A stretch of DNA of 50,664 bases from an uncultured Desulfobacterales bacterium (GTDB taxonomy: Bacteria; Desulfobacterota; Desulfobacteria; Desulfobacterales; JAHEIW01), in the NCBI GenBank assembly GCA_947259495.1, contig CAMYLV010000008.1, positions 135,939 through 186,602 on the forward strand, read 5' to 3'. Of this stretch, positions 17,268 to 26,906 are shown in pieces. Under the pieces are notes generated by a model. That model ran no database searches. It had not been told where the DNA came from and was given only the letters and a program-made list of their open reading frames with translations. The translations under genes and the position numbers were made by a program. Numbering within the stretch: position 1 is the first letter of the stretch; each line of letters starts with the position of its first letter.

Positions 17268-19484
17268 ATGATCCGGCAGAATAAAAGCAGTCCGTTACCC
17301 GGAACCCTTTTGACGGTCATACTTCTTTGCATGGCACTTGTAATGCTGCAGAGTGCCAGCGATTCGACCGCCGCACAAATCGCAAATAAGCCCGCCCACA
17401 ACCGCTTGATCAACGAATCCAGCCCCTATCTGCTGCAGCATGCGACCAATCCAATCGACTGGTACCCCTGGGGAGCAGAGGCTTTTGATAAAGCCCAAAA
17501 AGAAAACAAGCCGATATTTTTATCCATCGGATACTCCACCTGCCACTGGTGCCATGTGATGGAACACGAATCCTTTTCGGATGCGGAGGTGGCGGCCCTG
17601 TTAAATCAATATTTTGTGTCCATCAAAGTTGACCGTGAAGAGCGCCCGGATATTGATCGGGTCTATATGACCGTCACCCAGACCATGACCGGCCGGGGCG
17701 GTTGGCCCAACACGGTTTTTTTAACACCCGACCGAAAACCCTTTTTTGCGGGCACTTATTTTCCAAAAGAGACCCGCTGGGGTACCACTGGGTTAATGGA
17801 GCTTTTGCCGAAGGTGGCTGAGCTCTGGCAAAATGATCGACAAAATGTTTTAAAAAGTGCAGATCAAATTACCAGCCTCATCGCCAACCGGCGCAAACTC
17901 AGCCCCGGTGCCGCCCTTGACAAATCCATCCTTGATAAAACCAGCAGCATGCTGGCCGAAGTATATGACGCCGACTACGGCGGCTTCGGGCCGGCCCCCA
18001 AATTTCCGACTCCCCATGTATTCGCATTTTTACTGCGGCACTATTACCACACGAAAGACAGCCAGGCACTCGCGATGGTCGAAAAAACACTGATCCGCAT
18101 GAGACTTGGCGGAATTTACGATCATATCGGTTTTGGCTTCCACCGCTATTCCACTGACAGGCAATGGCTGGTACCGCATTTTGAGAAAATGCTGTATGAC
18201 CAGGCCCTGCTGGCTATCGCATATACGGAAGCCTACCAGGCAACCGGAAAAGTATTTTACGCCCAAACGGTTAATGAAATTTTGGCTTATATTTTGCGGG
18301 AGCTGACGTCAACAAATGGGGGTTTTTACAGCGCAGAAGATGCTGACAGCGAAGGGGTTGAAGGCAAGTTTTACTTGTGGACCCTGCCGCAGATTCAAAA
18401 AATTCTGGGCCATGACGAAACGGAAACATTTAAAAAAATCTATAACCTTGAGCCTGACGGCAATTTCACCGCTCACGAGGCCGTGCATACAGCCGGAAGC
18501 AATATTCTTCATCTCAAAGAGGCGCTACCGGATTTGGCCGGGGGCCTGGGTATGCCTGAAAAACAATTGCGTCAGCGAATGGAGAAAAACCGCACGCAGC
18601 TTTTTGAAGTCCGTGAAAAACGGGTTCGCCCTTTTAAGGATGACAAAATCCTTACCGACTGGAACGGATTGATGATTGCCGCGCTGGCCAAAGCCGGGCC
18701 GGTGCTTGGCGAACCCCGTTACACCGCTGCCGCTGTCAGGGCCGCTGATTTTATTTTACGCGAACTGCAAGCCGCAAACGGCCGGTTGATGAAACGCTAC
18801 CGTAAAGGAAACGCCGGTCTGCCGGCCCATCTGGATGATTATGCGTTTACCGTCTGGGGTCTGTTGGAACTTTATGAAGCCACTCTGGAAGCGACTTATC
18901 TGCAGGAAGCCCTTCGCATCAACGATCAAATGATAGCGCATTTCTGGGACGATACCGGCGGTGGCTTCTATATGACAGCTGACGATGGTGAGAAATTGCT
19001 GCTTCGCAGCAAAGACATCTACGACGGCGCCATCCCATCCGGCAACTCGGTGGCGACGTTGAACCTACTGCGTCTGGGCCATATGACCGGCAGGGAGGAC
19101 TATTTAAAAAAAGCCGAAGGGATCACCCGCACTTTTGCCGAATCGGTAAATCGTTACCCGGCGGGCCATACCCATTTGATGGTGGCACTGCAGTATGCGT
19201 TGAATCCCAATTACGAGGTGGTCATCGTCGGCCGGCCCGGAACCAAAGATACGCGTGCCATGCTGGCGGCATTGCGCAAGCCGTTTTTGCCCGGCAAGGT
19301 TGTTTTGCTGCGTCCGGCCGACAAAAAGACGTCAGCTGCAATCATTCGCCTGGCACCGTATACGGAATTTATGATTGCCAAGAACGGCAGGGCCACCGCT
19401 TATGTCTGCACCAATTTTGTCTGCAAACTGCCCACCACCGACATTTCCCAAATGCTGGCCAACCTGCAATCATCAAGTAATTAG
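17268..19484 (+). CDS. YyaL/SPATA20-type protein (thioredoxin-like + six-hairpin domain), exported
   Basis: 738 residues. After a hydrophobic N-terminal signal (about 12-36) comes the family hallmark [11 protein letters not shown] (49-59), a thioredoxin-like domain with Cys92-His-Trp-Cys95 (STCHWCHVM) and [12 protein letters not shown]. An (alpha/alpha)6-type domain extends to the C-terminus. The family (DUF255, COG1331) has a glycosidase-like fold and no settled reaction. Most members lack an export signal, so the signal here is notable. AAAGGA lies 7 nt before the ATG. The final 60 residues resemble a short thioredoxin-like end with VCTNFVC. It is a single gene. Confidence 0.85.
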   Translation: MIRQNKSSPLPGTLLTVILLCMALVMLQSASDSTAAQIANKPAHNRLINESSPYLLQHATNPIDWYPWGAEAFDKAQKENKPIFLSIGYSTCHWCHVMEHESFSDAEVAALLNQYFVSIKVDREERPDIDRVYMTVTQTMTGRGGWPNTVFLTPDRKPFFAGTYFPKETRWGTTGLMELLPKVAELWQNDRQNVLKSADQITSLIANRRKLSPGAALDKSILDKTSSMLAEVYDADYGGFGPAPKFPTPHVFAFLLRHYYHTKDSQALAMVEKTLIRMRLGGIYDHIGFGFHRYSTDRQWLVPHFEKMLYDQALLAIAYTEAYQATGKVFYAQTVNEILAYILRELTSTNGGFYSAEDADSEGVEGKFYLWTLPQIQKILGHDETETFKKIYNLEPDGNFTAHEAVHTAGSNILHLKEALPDLAGGLGMPEKQLRQRMEKNRTQLFEVREKRVRPFKDDKILTDWNGLMIAALAKAGPVLGEPRYTAAAVRAADFILRELQAANGRLMKRYRKGNAGLPAHLDDYAFTVWGLLELYEATLEATYLQEALRINDQMIAHFWDDTGGGFYMTADDGEKLLLRSKDIYDGAIPSGNSVATLNLLRLGHMTGREDYLKKAEGITRTFAESVNRYPAGHTHLMVALQYALNPNYEVVIVGRPGTKDTRAMLAALRKPFLPGKVVLLRPADKKTSAAIIRLAPYTEFMIAKNGRATAYVCTNFVCKLPTTDISQMLANLQSSSN

Positions 19485-19548
19485 TCAATAAGCCTCAATA
19501 TAGTCTTCGAGCCAGACGCTAGTGCAGTATTTCTCACCACTAAAGTGT

Positions 19549-19636
19549 TCAGGTGTCAGGTGTCAGAATTGACGGACTGAAACACGAACATTGATACCTG
19601 ACATCAATGGTTCCCTGACACCTGCACCTGAAACCA
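19549..19636. repeat. imperfect palindrome (CAGGTGTCAGGTGTCAG / CTGACACCTGCACCTG)
   Basis: The left arm TTCAGGTGTCAGGTGTCAG and right arm CTGACACCTGCACCTGAAACC flank about 45 nt of loop. It lies between the convergent YyaL-type and deacetylase-like genes and may act as a shared terminator. A degenerate relative with ACCTGAAACC is at 20728-20775. Confidence 0.6.
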
Positions 19637-19686
19637 AAAAAATTAGCTGGATGTAGTCTTTCGGCAGACAAGTTGATAAAGCACTT

Positions 19687-20691
19687 TTATAAATTATCTG
19701 GTAAGGCCCATTCGATAAACTGCCAATCCACCTCCCAGGCATGTTCCCCATAACCGCCGGCGGTTACATAGGCCCGCGGAATATGCTGGTGCTTTAAAAA
19801 TTGATAAACGAGCTGATCACGTTCCTTTAACTGCGCCAGCGACAGTTTCAGTTCACCGGCTGAAGGCAGTGTGTCTTTTGCGTAAGGATCCGACCCGGCT
19901 AAAACAAGGGCAAGATCCGGCGGCCCGGTACTGCCGAGTTTTTCAAGCCCCTCTTCGAGTCTGACAACATATATGTTCTCCTCACCGGCAGTCACCGCGA
20001 TATCGATGTCGCTGGGGACAAAAGATGGATTCGGTCTGCCCTGCTCATCATGGGCGTCACCATCCAGCGGCCAGCCTTTGGCCATATGGATACTGAGGGT
20101 CGTAATCGAGCTGTCTTCTTGAGTTAAAACGGCTGTTCCATCCCCTTTGTGGGCATCCAGATCGATCACCCAGGCCGTGCGAATTAAATTTTCAGACTGC
20201 AGTTTGCGCAGGGCAATCACAATATCATTCACCAGGCAAAACCCGGCGCCATAATCCCTTTTAGCATGGTGCATGCCGCCGCCAAAAGCAAAACAAAAAT
20301 TATTTTCAAGGGCCTGCCGGCAACATTGCACCGTAGCCGCCACCTTAACCAGAAGACGATCAAACAGCCGGGTTAACGGAAGCGTGGCTTTATCCGGGTT
20401 GTAGCGATAATAGCGGCCGTTCTTATCAATCAGTTCAAAGGTTCTGATAATCTCTTCTTCGAGCTGATCGGAATATAACCGGGTCACATATTCAACGGAA
20501 TGCACGCGCAGAAGATCTTTACGAGTTACGGTTTCATTAACTTTGTTGATATGCCACTGATCGATTCGGGGTCCTAAAATCGTATGGCCCTTTAATTTTG
20601 CAAAGGTGGTGGCCGCTCGGCTGTGCGGCAGCGGAATTTCAATACCGAATTCCGCCAGGCCTTCCTTCATATTTGGGTCATAAATAATCAT
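19687..20691 (-). CDS. histone deacetylase-family hydrolase (acetylpolyamine amidohydrolase-like)
   Basis: 334 residues from the ATG at 20691. It has the HDAC/AcuC fold, a zinc-dependent amide hydrolase acting on acetyl-lysine, acetylpolyamine or similar. Visible are GGGMHHA (tandem His 141-142), DLDAH (zinc ligands Asp179 and His181) and the later GSDPY (third ligand). GGYG near the end matches the family oxyanion loop. The frame continues upstream through a palindrome to 20766. I choose Met at 20691 because family homology begins there (IIYDPNM) and GGATGG precedes it. It is a single gene, and the substrate is unknown. Confidence 0.85.
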   Translation of the reverse strand: MIIYDPNMKEGLAEFGIEIPLPHSRAATTFAKLKGHTILGPRIDQWHINKVNETVTRKDLLRVHSVEYVTRLYSDQLEEEIIRTFELIDKNGRYYRYNPDKATLPLTRLFDRLLVKVAATVQCCRQALENNFCFAFGGGMHHAKRDYGAGFCLVNDIVIALRKLQSENLIRTAWVIDLDAHKGDGTAVLTQEDSSITTLSIHMAKGWPLDGDAHDEQGRPNPSFVPSDIDIAVTAGEENIYVVRLEEGLEKLGSTGPPDLALVLAGSDPYAKDTLPSAGELKLSLAQLKERDQLVYQFLKHQHIPRAYVTAGGYGEHAWEVDWQFIEWALPDNL

Positions 20692-20727
20692 ATCGCCATC
20701 CGTGTCCAGGGTGTCAGTGAAGCACTC

Positions 20728-20775
20728 AATCAATCCTGACATCTGAATCCGCCTCCGGCGGAGCACCTGAAACCT
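20728..20775. repeat. short palindrome upstream of the deacetylase-like gene
   Basis: It contains the perfect hairpin TCCGCC-TCC-GGCGGA (20749-20763), flanked by CTGACATCTGAA and ACCTGAAACC words shared with the palindrome at 19549-19636. It lies within the 390-bp divergent gap 20692-21081. Confidence 0.45.
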
Positions 20776-20883
20776 TTTTAAGAGGCCAGTAGCATCTAAT
20801 TAGTGAAAGAACCCACGTTGTTGTATACTCGCTTAAAAAACACATTCAAACTAATACCGAAATATGGAGCAAACAACCTTGTT

Positions 20884-20912
20884 TTGACAATCTTATGCTT
20901 TTTCCGTACAAT
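20884..20912 (+). promoter_or_regulatory. strong sigma-70 promoter for the replication-initiator-like gene
   Basis: TTGACA (20884-20889), a spacer of exactly 17 nt, then TACAAT (20907-20912). This is the best consensus match in the window. Transcription would start near 20919 and give a leader of about 160 nt before the ATG at 21082. The leader contains a short GCCGGCTGACTG/TTTGACAGCCG hairpin. Confidence 0.65.
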
Positions 20913-21081
20913 AGCATCAACCAACCTGGCCATCCTTAGAAACAAAATTACACAGACTCGACCCCATGAGCCGGCTGACTGTTTGACAGCCGCTTCAAAT
21001 ATATTCTTTTGCCAGAACGCTGTTTGGTAATGAACATAGCCCCGTTCGTCTCGGGCTGTGGCTAATTAAGGGGGGGCACAG

Positions 21082-22047
21082 ATGCCGGACGGAGATAAAA
21101 AGCTTTCAATCCCTTCAGAAACAGCAACGCCGCCAGATCGCGTAATCGGAGATCTGTCAAAGATGCTTTCGGGTAAAAAAATTATCCAGGAGGCCTCTGA
21201 ATTTGTAAGAGCGCATATCCGCCGGCAACCGCCGGTGCAGCGTTTTTTTAGCTTCATGCCCACCATGTTGACGCGGGTTTCGCCGTTTCATTTCAAAGGC
21301 CGGCATAAATCAGCCACCTGGCCACTTGTCCGGCTGGATTCGGGCGATGCCAATTCGTGGGGAAACATGCAGGTGGTGGGCGAGTTGCTGATCATTTTTG
21401 ACGAAACCATTCTATTTTGTCTGCTGGCGCTGATGACACGGTTTGAAAGTGACGCTTTTGAAACTTCCCAGACGGACCTGGCCCAAATTGCAGGCATCGA
21501 TCCAACACCTAAAAATGCCGCTAAAATCTGGAAGAGTATTCAACGCCTGGCCGGCACCCGGATAGATTTGCAACTTTTTAGCGGCAAAGGCAAAAAAAGA
21601 AAAACGCTAAAAGAATTGACCGGCTCGATCCTGAGCTTTGCCGATAAAGATCAGGCCAACGGACATGTCCGTATTGTCGTCAACCCCTATTTTCTGGAAA
21701 TGTATGCCGAAAGTTTTGTGACCAACATCGATATGGAATTCAGAAGCCGCTTGAAATCGGACATCAGCAAAGCTTTTTATCGTTTCTACCAGGGTCAATA
21801 TGAGACGCAATCGGAAATTGAAATCATGCGCCTGGCCCAGGCTGTCAATTTGAATATCGCGCAGGAAATGAAGCAATTAAAAGCTAAGGTGCGCACGGGG
21901 TTAAAGGAACTTCAAGGAAAGGGATACCTGGAAACCTATGAGATCTCCCGTGATAATCGTGTGATTGTTTCGAAAACCAAAGATGCGGCTGTTAAATTCG
22001 AGAGTCAGATTTTGGGCAATTCCAATATTGAATATTTTATTGGTTAA
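21082..22047 (+). CDS. plasmid-type replication initiator homologue (TrfA/RepA-like)
   Basis: 321 residues, soluble, basic. The segment TWPLVRLDSGDANSWGNMQ and the downstream helix-rich winged-helix pattern resemble replication initiators of the TrfA/RepA group, which bind origin iterons. The identification rests on general similarity only and is moderate. No iterons, parA or parB are seen around it, so it may be a chromosomal remnant of an integrated plasmid or a regulator derived from an initiator. GGGGGG precedes the ATG as a possible ribosome-binding site. It has its own strong promoter about 170 bp upstream. Confidence 0.6.
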   Translation: MPDGDKKLSIPSETATPPDRVIGDLSKMLSGKKIIQEASEFVRAHIRRQPPVQRFFSFMPTMLTRVSPFHFKGRHKSATWPLVRLDSGDANSWGNMQVVGELLIIFDETILFCLLALMTRFESDAFETSQTDLAQIAGIDPTPKNAAKIWKSIQRLAGTRIDLQLFSGKGKKRKTLKELTGSILSFADKDQANGHVRIVVNPYFLEMYAESFVTNIDMEFRSRLKSDISKAFYRFYQGQYETQSEIEIMRLAQAVNLNIAQEMKQLKAKVRTGLKELQGKGYLETYEISRDNRVIVSKTKDAAVKFESQILGNSNIEYFIG

Positions 22048-22123
22048 AGAGCGCAAACGGAATTCAATAACCCACACGACTTTGGGCATATTGCAGGGGA
22101 CACGACACGGCCCACCCGGCGGC

Positions 22124-22678
22124 TTATGTTGCTTCAGCTTTAATGATCTCAAAGCTGTTCAACATATGCCGGAATGCTTCGATATCTCTTTGAAAATGAA
22201 AGCGATCCGAGGCCGTAAACCGCAGGTTAAAAAAAGTGTCCTCTTTGATAAATCCGTAATATAGCGTTTGGTAGGTATGACCTTCCGCGTCCTGATAGGT
22301 ATACAGGATTTTAAAACCATCAAATCCCTTAATGATTTCCGGGGTATTCTTCAGCACCCTTAAATTCAATAAATTCTGATCGGATATGAGCTCATCGATA
22401 ACGACCTGAGCCGCCTCTTCCGGTAGCATGGCCTTTTGCATTTTCTTTTTCGTATGGCGAAACGACTTGCCGATGGGACGGTTTTGAACCAGGATATATT
22501 GCTGGAAAGGGTTTTCTCTGGTCACCAGAAGATAGCGGTTATTGTCAATTTTGCGCCAGCCCTCAGGAATATCGACCATAAACTCGTAGGAAGCTGGTTT
22601 CGAAAGCCCGGCAGTATGCGTACAGGCCAAACAAATGGCTATAATTATAAACAGGCTGAACCACAATTTTTTTTCCAT
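22124..22678 (-). CDS. lipoprotein of unknown function
   Basis: 184 residues. The signal peptide has a lipobox (ICLAC), so a lipid anchor is likely. The mature part starts with a beta-rich segment (FMVDIPEGWRKIDNN) like small envelope domains that follow a hydrophobic-tail pattern, and no family is certain. The ATG overlaps the stop of the M48 peptidase gene as TAATG, so the two are co-translated and probably work together in the envelope. No strong terminator is seen after its stop. Confidence 0.75.
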   Translation of the reverse strand: MEKKLWFSLFIIIAICLACTHTAGLSKPASYEFMVDIPEGWRKIDNNRYLLVTRENPFQQYILVQNRPIGKSFRHTKKKMQKAMLPEEAAQVVIDELISDQNLLNLRVLKNTPEIIKGFDGFKILYTYQDAEGHTYQTLYYGFIKEDTFFNLRFTASDRFHFQRDIEAFRHMLNSFEIIKAEAT

Positions 22679-23883
22679 TAGCCTTCCTCACTGAGTGTGC
22701 ATTGTTTTAAATACCCTCTGATGTATGCTTGGTCCGAAGAATCGGGTGAAAGCTGCAAACACGACTCGAAAAATTTTTTGGCCAGCGCACGCTGGCCTTT
22801 TTTATAATGAATGAGTCCGATCGCTTTGTGGGGGGCAGCATAGCTTGGATCCAGCGTAATGGCGCGGCTGTAATAGCTGAGCGCTTTCTTTGCATCATTA
22901 TTGTGTCCGCGCTGTCGGTGAATTTCCCCCAGCAAAAAATAAGCCCGAGTATCATCCGGTTTGATCCGTAAATACTTATCAACTCCCCCTCTGGCGATTT
23001 GAAACCGTCCCAGCCGAATATCCAATCGCGCATTATCTAAAAGTAACGTATCCAATTTTGCAAGAAATAATTCGCTGCGTTTATGGGTTGCCCTTATATC
23101 TATATTAGCAGGCATCGGCGATTTCTGCAAATTTTCGGCCCGCTGCCGAATTTTGGGATGGCTCCCGAAAAAGAAGGGCTCTTCATGCCCAACCTGAGCG
23201 ATGTCTGAAAGCATCTGATCAAAAAGTGAAAGGGCTTCCTTCGGATTATAGCCCGCCTGCACGGCCCATTCATATCCAACCAGATCCGCTTCGGCCTCCA
23301 ATTCACGGGCGTATCCGCTGATGGCGGCCATTGCTCCGGTGACACCCATAGAATGCGCCAATGCCTGCAAGCCTTTCGATTTAAGCAGGGTCTGCTGAAT
23401 GGCGATTAAAAAAGCCGGTTGATTCCTGTACTTTCTAAACGCCTGTAATGCATGCCGGCGGATGCAATGGGTCAACTCATGGGCCAGCACAGCCGCCAGT
23501 TGCGCTTCGTTATCCATTCGTGCCAGCAATCCGCTATGGATATAGATCATGCCATTGGGATATGCGAACGCATTCAGGTAAGGGTTCTTGATGACCTTTA
23601 CGCGAATGACCAGATCTGCCGGCGCGTCTTCAGGCTTCAGGTTGGCAACCACCTGATTCAAGTAGTCTTCAAGTTCCTTGTCCGTGTAGATAAGGCCATT
23701 GCTTTCAAATGCGCGCTGTTCCTGCTCTGATTTTTGCCAGAGCATTTGTTCGTCTTCAGTTGCGAGGAGCACATCCGGCACCAGAGAAATCTCTGGCTTT
23801 GAATGGGTAGAACATGCCGTCGCCACCGCCAGCAAAAGCAGACCTGACAAGTGTAGGAATAATTTGCTCAGTCGCATGTTCAT
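22678..23883 (-). CDS. M48 family metallopeptidase lipoprotein with TPR tail (BepA/LoiP-like)
   Basis: 401 residues. The lipoprotein signal is LLAVATAC. The peptidase domain has HELTH (zinc ligands and catalytic Glu) and a downstream ELEAEAD segment with the third ligand. The C-terminal 130 residues are TPR-like repeats (e.g. AYFLLGEIHRQRGHNNDAKKAL). This layout resembles BepA-type periplasmic proteases that watch over outer-membrane protein assembly. AAGGCGAAA precedes the ATG at 23883; an ATG two codons later is also possible. It is the first gene of a two-gene operon with the following lipoprotein. Confidence 0.88.
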   Translation of the reverse strand: MNMRLSKLFLHLSGLLLLAVATACSTHSKPEISLVPDVLLATEDEQMLWQKSEQEQRAFESNGLIYTDKELEDYLNQVVANLKPEDAPADLVIRVKVIKNPYLNAFAYPNGMIYIHSGLLARMDNEAQLAAVLAHELTHCIRRHALQAFRKYRNQPAFLIAIQQTLLKSKGLQALAHSMGVTGAMAAISGYARELEAEADLVGYEWAVQAGYNPKEALSLFDQMLSDIAQVGHEEPFFFGSHPKIRQRAENLQKSPMPANIDIRATHKRSELFLAKLDTLLLDNARLDIRLGRFQIARGGVDKYLRIKPDDTRAYFLLGEIHRQRGHNNDAKKALSYYSRAITLDPSYAAPHKAIGLIHYKKGQRALAKKFFESCLQLSPDSSDQAYIRGYLKQCTLSEEG

Positions 23884-24293
23884 TTTCGCCTTGTAAGTGC
23901 CGCTTAGCGTGAATATAAACCAGGACAACAATTATGTTTTTATAATAATTTCATAAGGTTATAGGATTTTTAGCTGATTGCAAATTACCGCCGCTCCAAA
24001 TAAAAGCAAAAGTTATGCCTCTGACGGACAGTGAATTAGTAATCGGTAATCACAGCACCAAACTTTAGACCGTTCTTTGGGGGTTCATGCGGAAATCAAA
24101 CAATTGAGGGAATGAAGCCATCTGGACGATGTGGGGCTTTTTACACAATACTTCTACATATAAAGAACAAGTACTTTTTTTCTCTTCCATTCATTTTTTT
24201 GTTGTCTTTTAACAAATTATGCATAATATTGTCGGTATCAATATTTTCTATTTTCTGGGCATTGGGGGCAGATTCTAGAAAGGAGGAAAGAAA
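23884..24293. other. 410-bp divergent gap
   Basis: Holds the upstream regions of the M48 gene (left) and the 68-residue lipoprotein gene (right). An AT-rich stretch near 23935-23960 could be the leftward promoter. A possible rightward promoter is noted separately. A short open frame across 24112-24297 has no coding signs. Confidence 0.4.
24202..24229 (+). promoter_or_regulatory. putative sigma-70 promoter
   Basis: TTGTCT, a 16-nt spacer, then TAATAT, ending 64 bp before the lipoprotein ATG at 24294. The -10 is good and the -35 is weak. Confidence 0.4.
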
Positions 24294-24500
24294 ATGAAAA
24301 AGCTGATCGTATTAGTGTTTATTGGATTGCTGCTCGCAGGATGCAGCTCCGAATTTTACAAACATGATTCTCTTTTTAAAGACTGGGATCACGTTAAGTT
24401 TAGCTGGGGCGGATACAAAAATACAACTTCCGAAGATGCGCAAATGTCATCTGAGCGCGGATGGTGGGGAGAAGAAATACCGTACATTCCGGCTGAATAA
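24294..24500 (+). CDS. small lipoprotein, 68 residues
   Basis: MKKLIVLVFIGLLLAGCSS is a textbook lipoprotein signal with lipobox LAGC. The mature part is only about 50 residues, Trp/Tyr-rich, with GWWGEEIPYIPAE at the end. AAAGGAGGAAAGAAA is an excellent ribosome-binding site. An intrinsic terminator lies about 155 bp downstream, so it is probably a single-gene transcript. No family is assigned. Similar tiny Trp-rich lipoproteins are common in Desulfobacterota (a general impression, not a search result). Confidence 0.75.
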   Translation: MKKLIVLVFIGLLLAGCSSEFYKHDSLFKDWDHVKFSWGGYKNTTSEDAQMSSERGWWGEEIPYIPAE

Positions 24501-24653
24501 TGAAAGCGTCTGATTCACCATCGCGCACGAACTTTTCTTTTCTTTGCTTGGTTTAGCTTTTCATTCTCGTTGATTTTTAAGATCTGTTTTCGACACAGAA
24601 TGAGCTGCCCCGATGCGTTTCTGAACCAGACGATCACCTACAATTAAACGAAT

Positions 24654-24699
24654 AAAAAGGGTGGCCAATAGCCAGTAAAAAACTGGGCCGCCCTTTTTT
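24654..24699 (+). terminator. intrinsic terminator after the small lipoprotein gene
   Basis: AAAAAGGGTGGCC pairs with GGGCCGCCCTTTTTT around a short inner hairpin, ending in a run of seven T. Strong stem and T-tract, with A-tract on the other side, so it may work in both directions. Confidence 0.75.
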
Positions 24700-24920
24700 A
24701 ATACCTTTTTCTATTTAGACCTTTTTCGACGTACACTTTTTTTATCCCACCAAACTACTATATATAGTATTTTAATTTTCCGGACGCACAATTTGCATCT
24801 CTCTATACCGGCGTGCAGGCAACTTGAAAACAGCCAGATCGCCTGTCACATGCCGCTCGCAACAAACGGCAGAACCGGTCCCTTCTTGCTTATTAGCAAA
24901 TCGCAAGAGACCCTGGCAGG

Positions 24921-24950
24921 TTGACAAGCGGTACGGTTTGGCCATATAAC
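24921..24950 (+). promoter_or_regulatory. sigma-70 promoter of the TatT-TRAP operon
   Basis: TTGACA (24921-24926), an 18-nt spacer, then TATAAC (24945-24950). It sits 43 bp before the first gene of the operon at 24994. Confidence 0.55.
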
Positions 24951-24993
24951 GCCTGGAGCCCCTGAGCTTTTTTGACCCGTTGAGGTATAAACA

Positions 24994-25872
24994 ATGAGCT
25001 TTTTGCAGAATTGGATCGGGATCGTCTTGGTCTTTTTTATCCTCACTGTTCCAGCAGCCTGCCTTCCCAACAAGCAAATGACGGTTGCGTCCACCGCAAC
25101 GCTGCTGGAGGACATTTCAATATCTGCCAACAAACAATCCGATTTAAGAGTCATCCGGGAAGGAATGCCCGCCTACCTGATGCTGATTGACGGCATGGTG
25201 GAAGCCGTGCCGAACAATGCCCGTCTGTTGATCACCGCTGCCCAGGCATATGCATCATTTGCTTCAGCCTTTATCGAAGATGCAGACAAAAATTATGCCC
25301 GCGCCCTATTTGCCAGAGCCAAAATATATGCCCTGCGAGCCCTGGAAATTCGCGGCTTAAAAGATCCCGTCTCCAAACCGTTTAACGAATTTGAAGCAGC
25401 GGTCAACACGCTGGGTAAAGATGATGTTCCCTATATGTTCTGGACCGGGACGTGCTGGGGGAGCTGGATTCGGGTCAATTTGGGCTCCATAGCCGCTCTG
25501 GCTGAACTGCCCCGGGTAGAGGCACTTATGAAGCAGGTATTGGTGCTGGATGAGCAATTCTACTATGGCGGCCCCCACCTGTTTATGGGCATATTGTTTG
25601 CCTCCAGGCCCCAGATCGCCGGCGGCGACTTAGAAAAGGCTCGCTATCATTTCAAAAAGGCCCTCGCTTTTAGCCAGGATGCTTTTTTAATGACCCGGGT
25701 CTATTTTGCCAGCCATTACGCCCGCAAAACGTTAGACAAAAAATTGTTTATGGACAGCCTTCAAACGGTGCTGGATACCCCCGCCGATAAGATACCGCAA
25801 TTAACATTGCTCAATACAGTGGCCCACCAAAAAGCAAAAGAATTGCTTGCACAGGCGGACGATTTATTTTAG
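24994..25872 (+). CDS. TRAP transporter TatT component family protein
   Basis: 292 residues. The N-terminal signal ends in PAAC, a lipobox, so it is probably a periplasmic lipoprotein. The rest is alpha-helical TPR-like, matching the TatT family (Treponema Tp0956 type), whose trimer binds the DctP-like TatP and is thought to hand hydrophobic ligands to the TRAP permease. Recognisable segments are the AYASFA helix and the FYYGGPHLFMG motif. It is first in a four-gene operon, 11 bp before the DctP gene. The complete TPAT gene order supports the call. Confidence 0.85.
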   Translation: MSFLQNWIGIVLVFFILTVPAACLPNKQMTVASTATLLEDISISANKQSDLRVIREGMPAYLMLIDGMVEAVPNNARLLITAAQAYASFASAFIEDADKNYARALFARAKIYALRALEIRGLKDPVSKPFNEFEAAVNTLGKDDVPYMFWTGTCWGSWIRVNLGSIAALAELPRVEALMKQVLVLDEQFYYGGPHLFMGILFASRPQIAGGDLEKARYHFKKALAFSQDAFLMTRVYFASHYARKTLDKKLFMDSLQTVLDTPADKIPQLTLLNTVAHQKAKELLAQADDLF

Positions 25873-25883
25873 GAGACCCAGGC

Positions 25884-26906
25884 ATGCAAAGATCAGCAGC
25901 GATGGCAATTGTCGGACTCATTATTATTACATGTATGCTAATGGTGCCAGCAATGCCCGCAGCAGCCAAAACAGTTGTTATTAAACTGGCCACCCTGGCG
26001 CCGGAAGGAAGTTCGTGGATTGAAACGTTTAATTCCATCGACGCAGAGATACAGCAAAAAACCAACGGACAGGTGCGCTGTAAGTTTTATGCCGGTGGTG
26101 TGCTGGGGGATGAAAAAGATATGCTGCGCAAAATGCATATCGGGCAGATACACGCTGCCGCTCTGACCTCAGCAGGTTTATCGGCCATCTTTAGCGAAAT
26201 GGATGTGTTCCAGATCCCGTTTCTTTTTGAGACCCACGATGAAGTTGATTTTGTGCTAACGGAAATGGATGCGTTTTTTCGAAATGGTTTTGATAAAAAG
26301 AATTATGTCCTTTTAGGCTGGTCCGAAGCGGGTTTTGTGCGCCTGATGTCGACCAAACCGATTGCCACCATCGCTGATCTCAGAAAGGTCAAAGTCTGGA
26401 CCTGGGAAGATGCACCCATGACCAAAGCCATATTTGATGAGGCCAATGTTTCGGCCATTCCGCTTTCGGTACCGGACGTTTTGGTTGGTCTTCAAACCGG
26501 GCTGGTGGACGTGGTTTACGCGCCACCGACCGGCGCGATTTCTCTGCAATGGTTTACCAAAACCCAATACATGACTGATGTCAATCTACTCTATCTAATC
26601 GGTGCGGTGGTCATAAAGAAAAATGTGTTTAACAAAATTTCACCCGCCCACCAGAAAATCCTCATCGAAGTCTGGCACCGCCAGATGAGCCAGCTGAAAC
26701 AAAAAATCCGTAAGGAAAACCAGGAGGCCATTCAGGTGATGGTCAAACAGGGTATCAAGATCATTTCACCATCACCGGACCAGGTCGCAGAGTATAAAAA
26801 AGTATCCGCTAAAGCTATGCAGCGGCTGGAAGGTGAAACCTTTTCCAAAAAAATCCGAGATGAGGTCAGCGCCAAATTAAAAGCCTATAGAAAGAATAAT
26901 CAATAA
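25884..26906 (+). CDS. TRAP transporter substrate-binding protein (DctP family, TatP-like)
   Basis: 340 residues. A signal peptide (to about 28, PAAA-KT) is followed by the DctP-type periplasmic binding fold: LATLAPEGSSW, the MRxG-like LRKMHIGQI region and FxxPFLF (IPFLFET). DctP proteins usually bind organic acids. The TatT-linked subgroup may bind hydrophobic ligands instead; this is family knowledge and the ligand here is unknown. AGGAG precedes the ATG. The stop overlaps the DctQ start as TAATG. It lies second in the operon. Confidence 0.92.
   Translation: MQRSAAMAIVGLIIITCMLMVPAMPAAAKTVVIKLATLAPEGSSWIETFNSIDAEIQQKTNGQVRCKFYAGGVLGDEKDMLRKMHIGQIHAAALTSAGLSAIFSEMDVFQIPFLFETHDEVDFVLTEMDAFFRNGFDKKNYVLLGWSEAGFVRLMSTKPIATIADLRKVKVWTWEDAPMTKAIFDEANVSAIPLSVPDVLVGLQTGLVDVVYAPPTGAISLQWFTKTQYMTDVNLLYLIGAVVIKKNVFNKISPAHQKILIEVWHRQMSQLKQKIRKENQEAIQVMVKQGIKIISPSPDQVAEYKKVSAKAMQRLEGETFSKKIRDEVSAKLKAYRKNNQ

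Larger units (their letters stand above)
24501..24993. other. 493-bp gap: terminator then TRAP operon promoter
   Basis: The first 150 bp have no gene and lead to the terminator at 24654-24699. The rest is AT-rich near 24720-24780, then carries the promoter at 24921-24950. I see no small gene with a ribosome-binding site here. Confidence 0.4.

Noticed and set aside
20803-21030. A 75-codon frame before the replication-initiator-like gene
   Set aside because: It overlaps the strong promoter at 20884-20912, has no ribosome-binding site and no recognisable sequence pattern.
24112-24297. A 61-codon frame with hydrophobic content before the 68-residue lipoprotein gene
   Set aside because: Its hydrophobic look comes from AT-rich promoter DNA, it has no ribosome-binding site, and its end overlaps the real lipoprotein start region.
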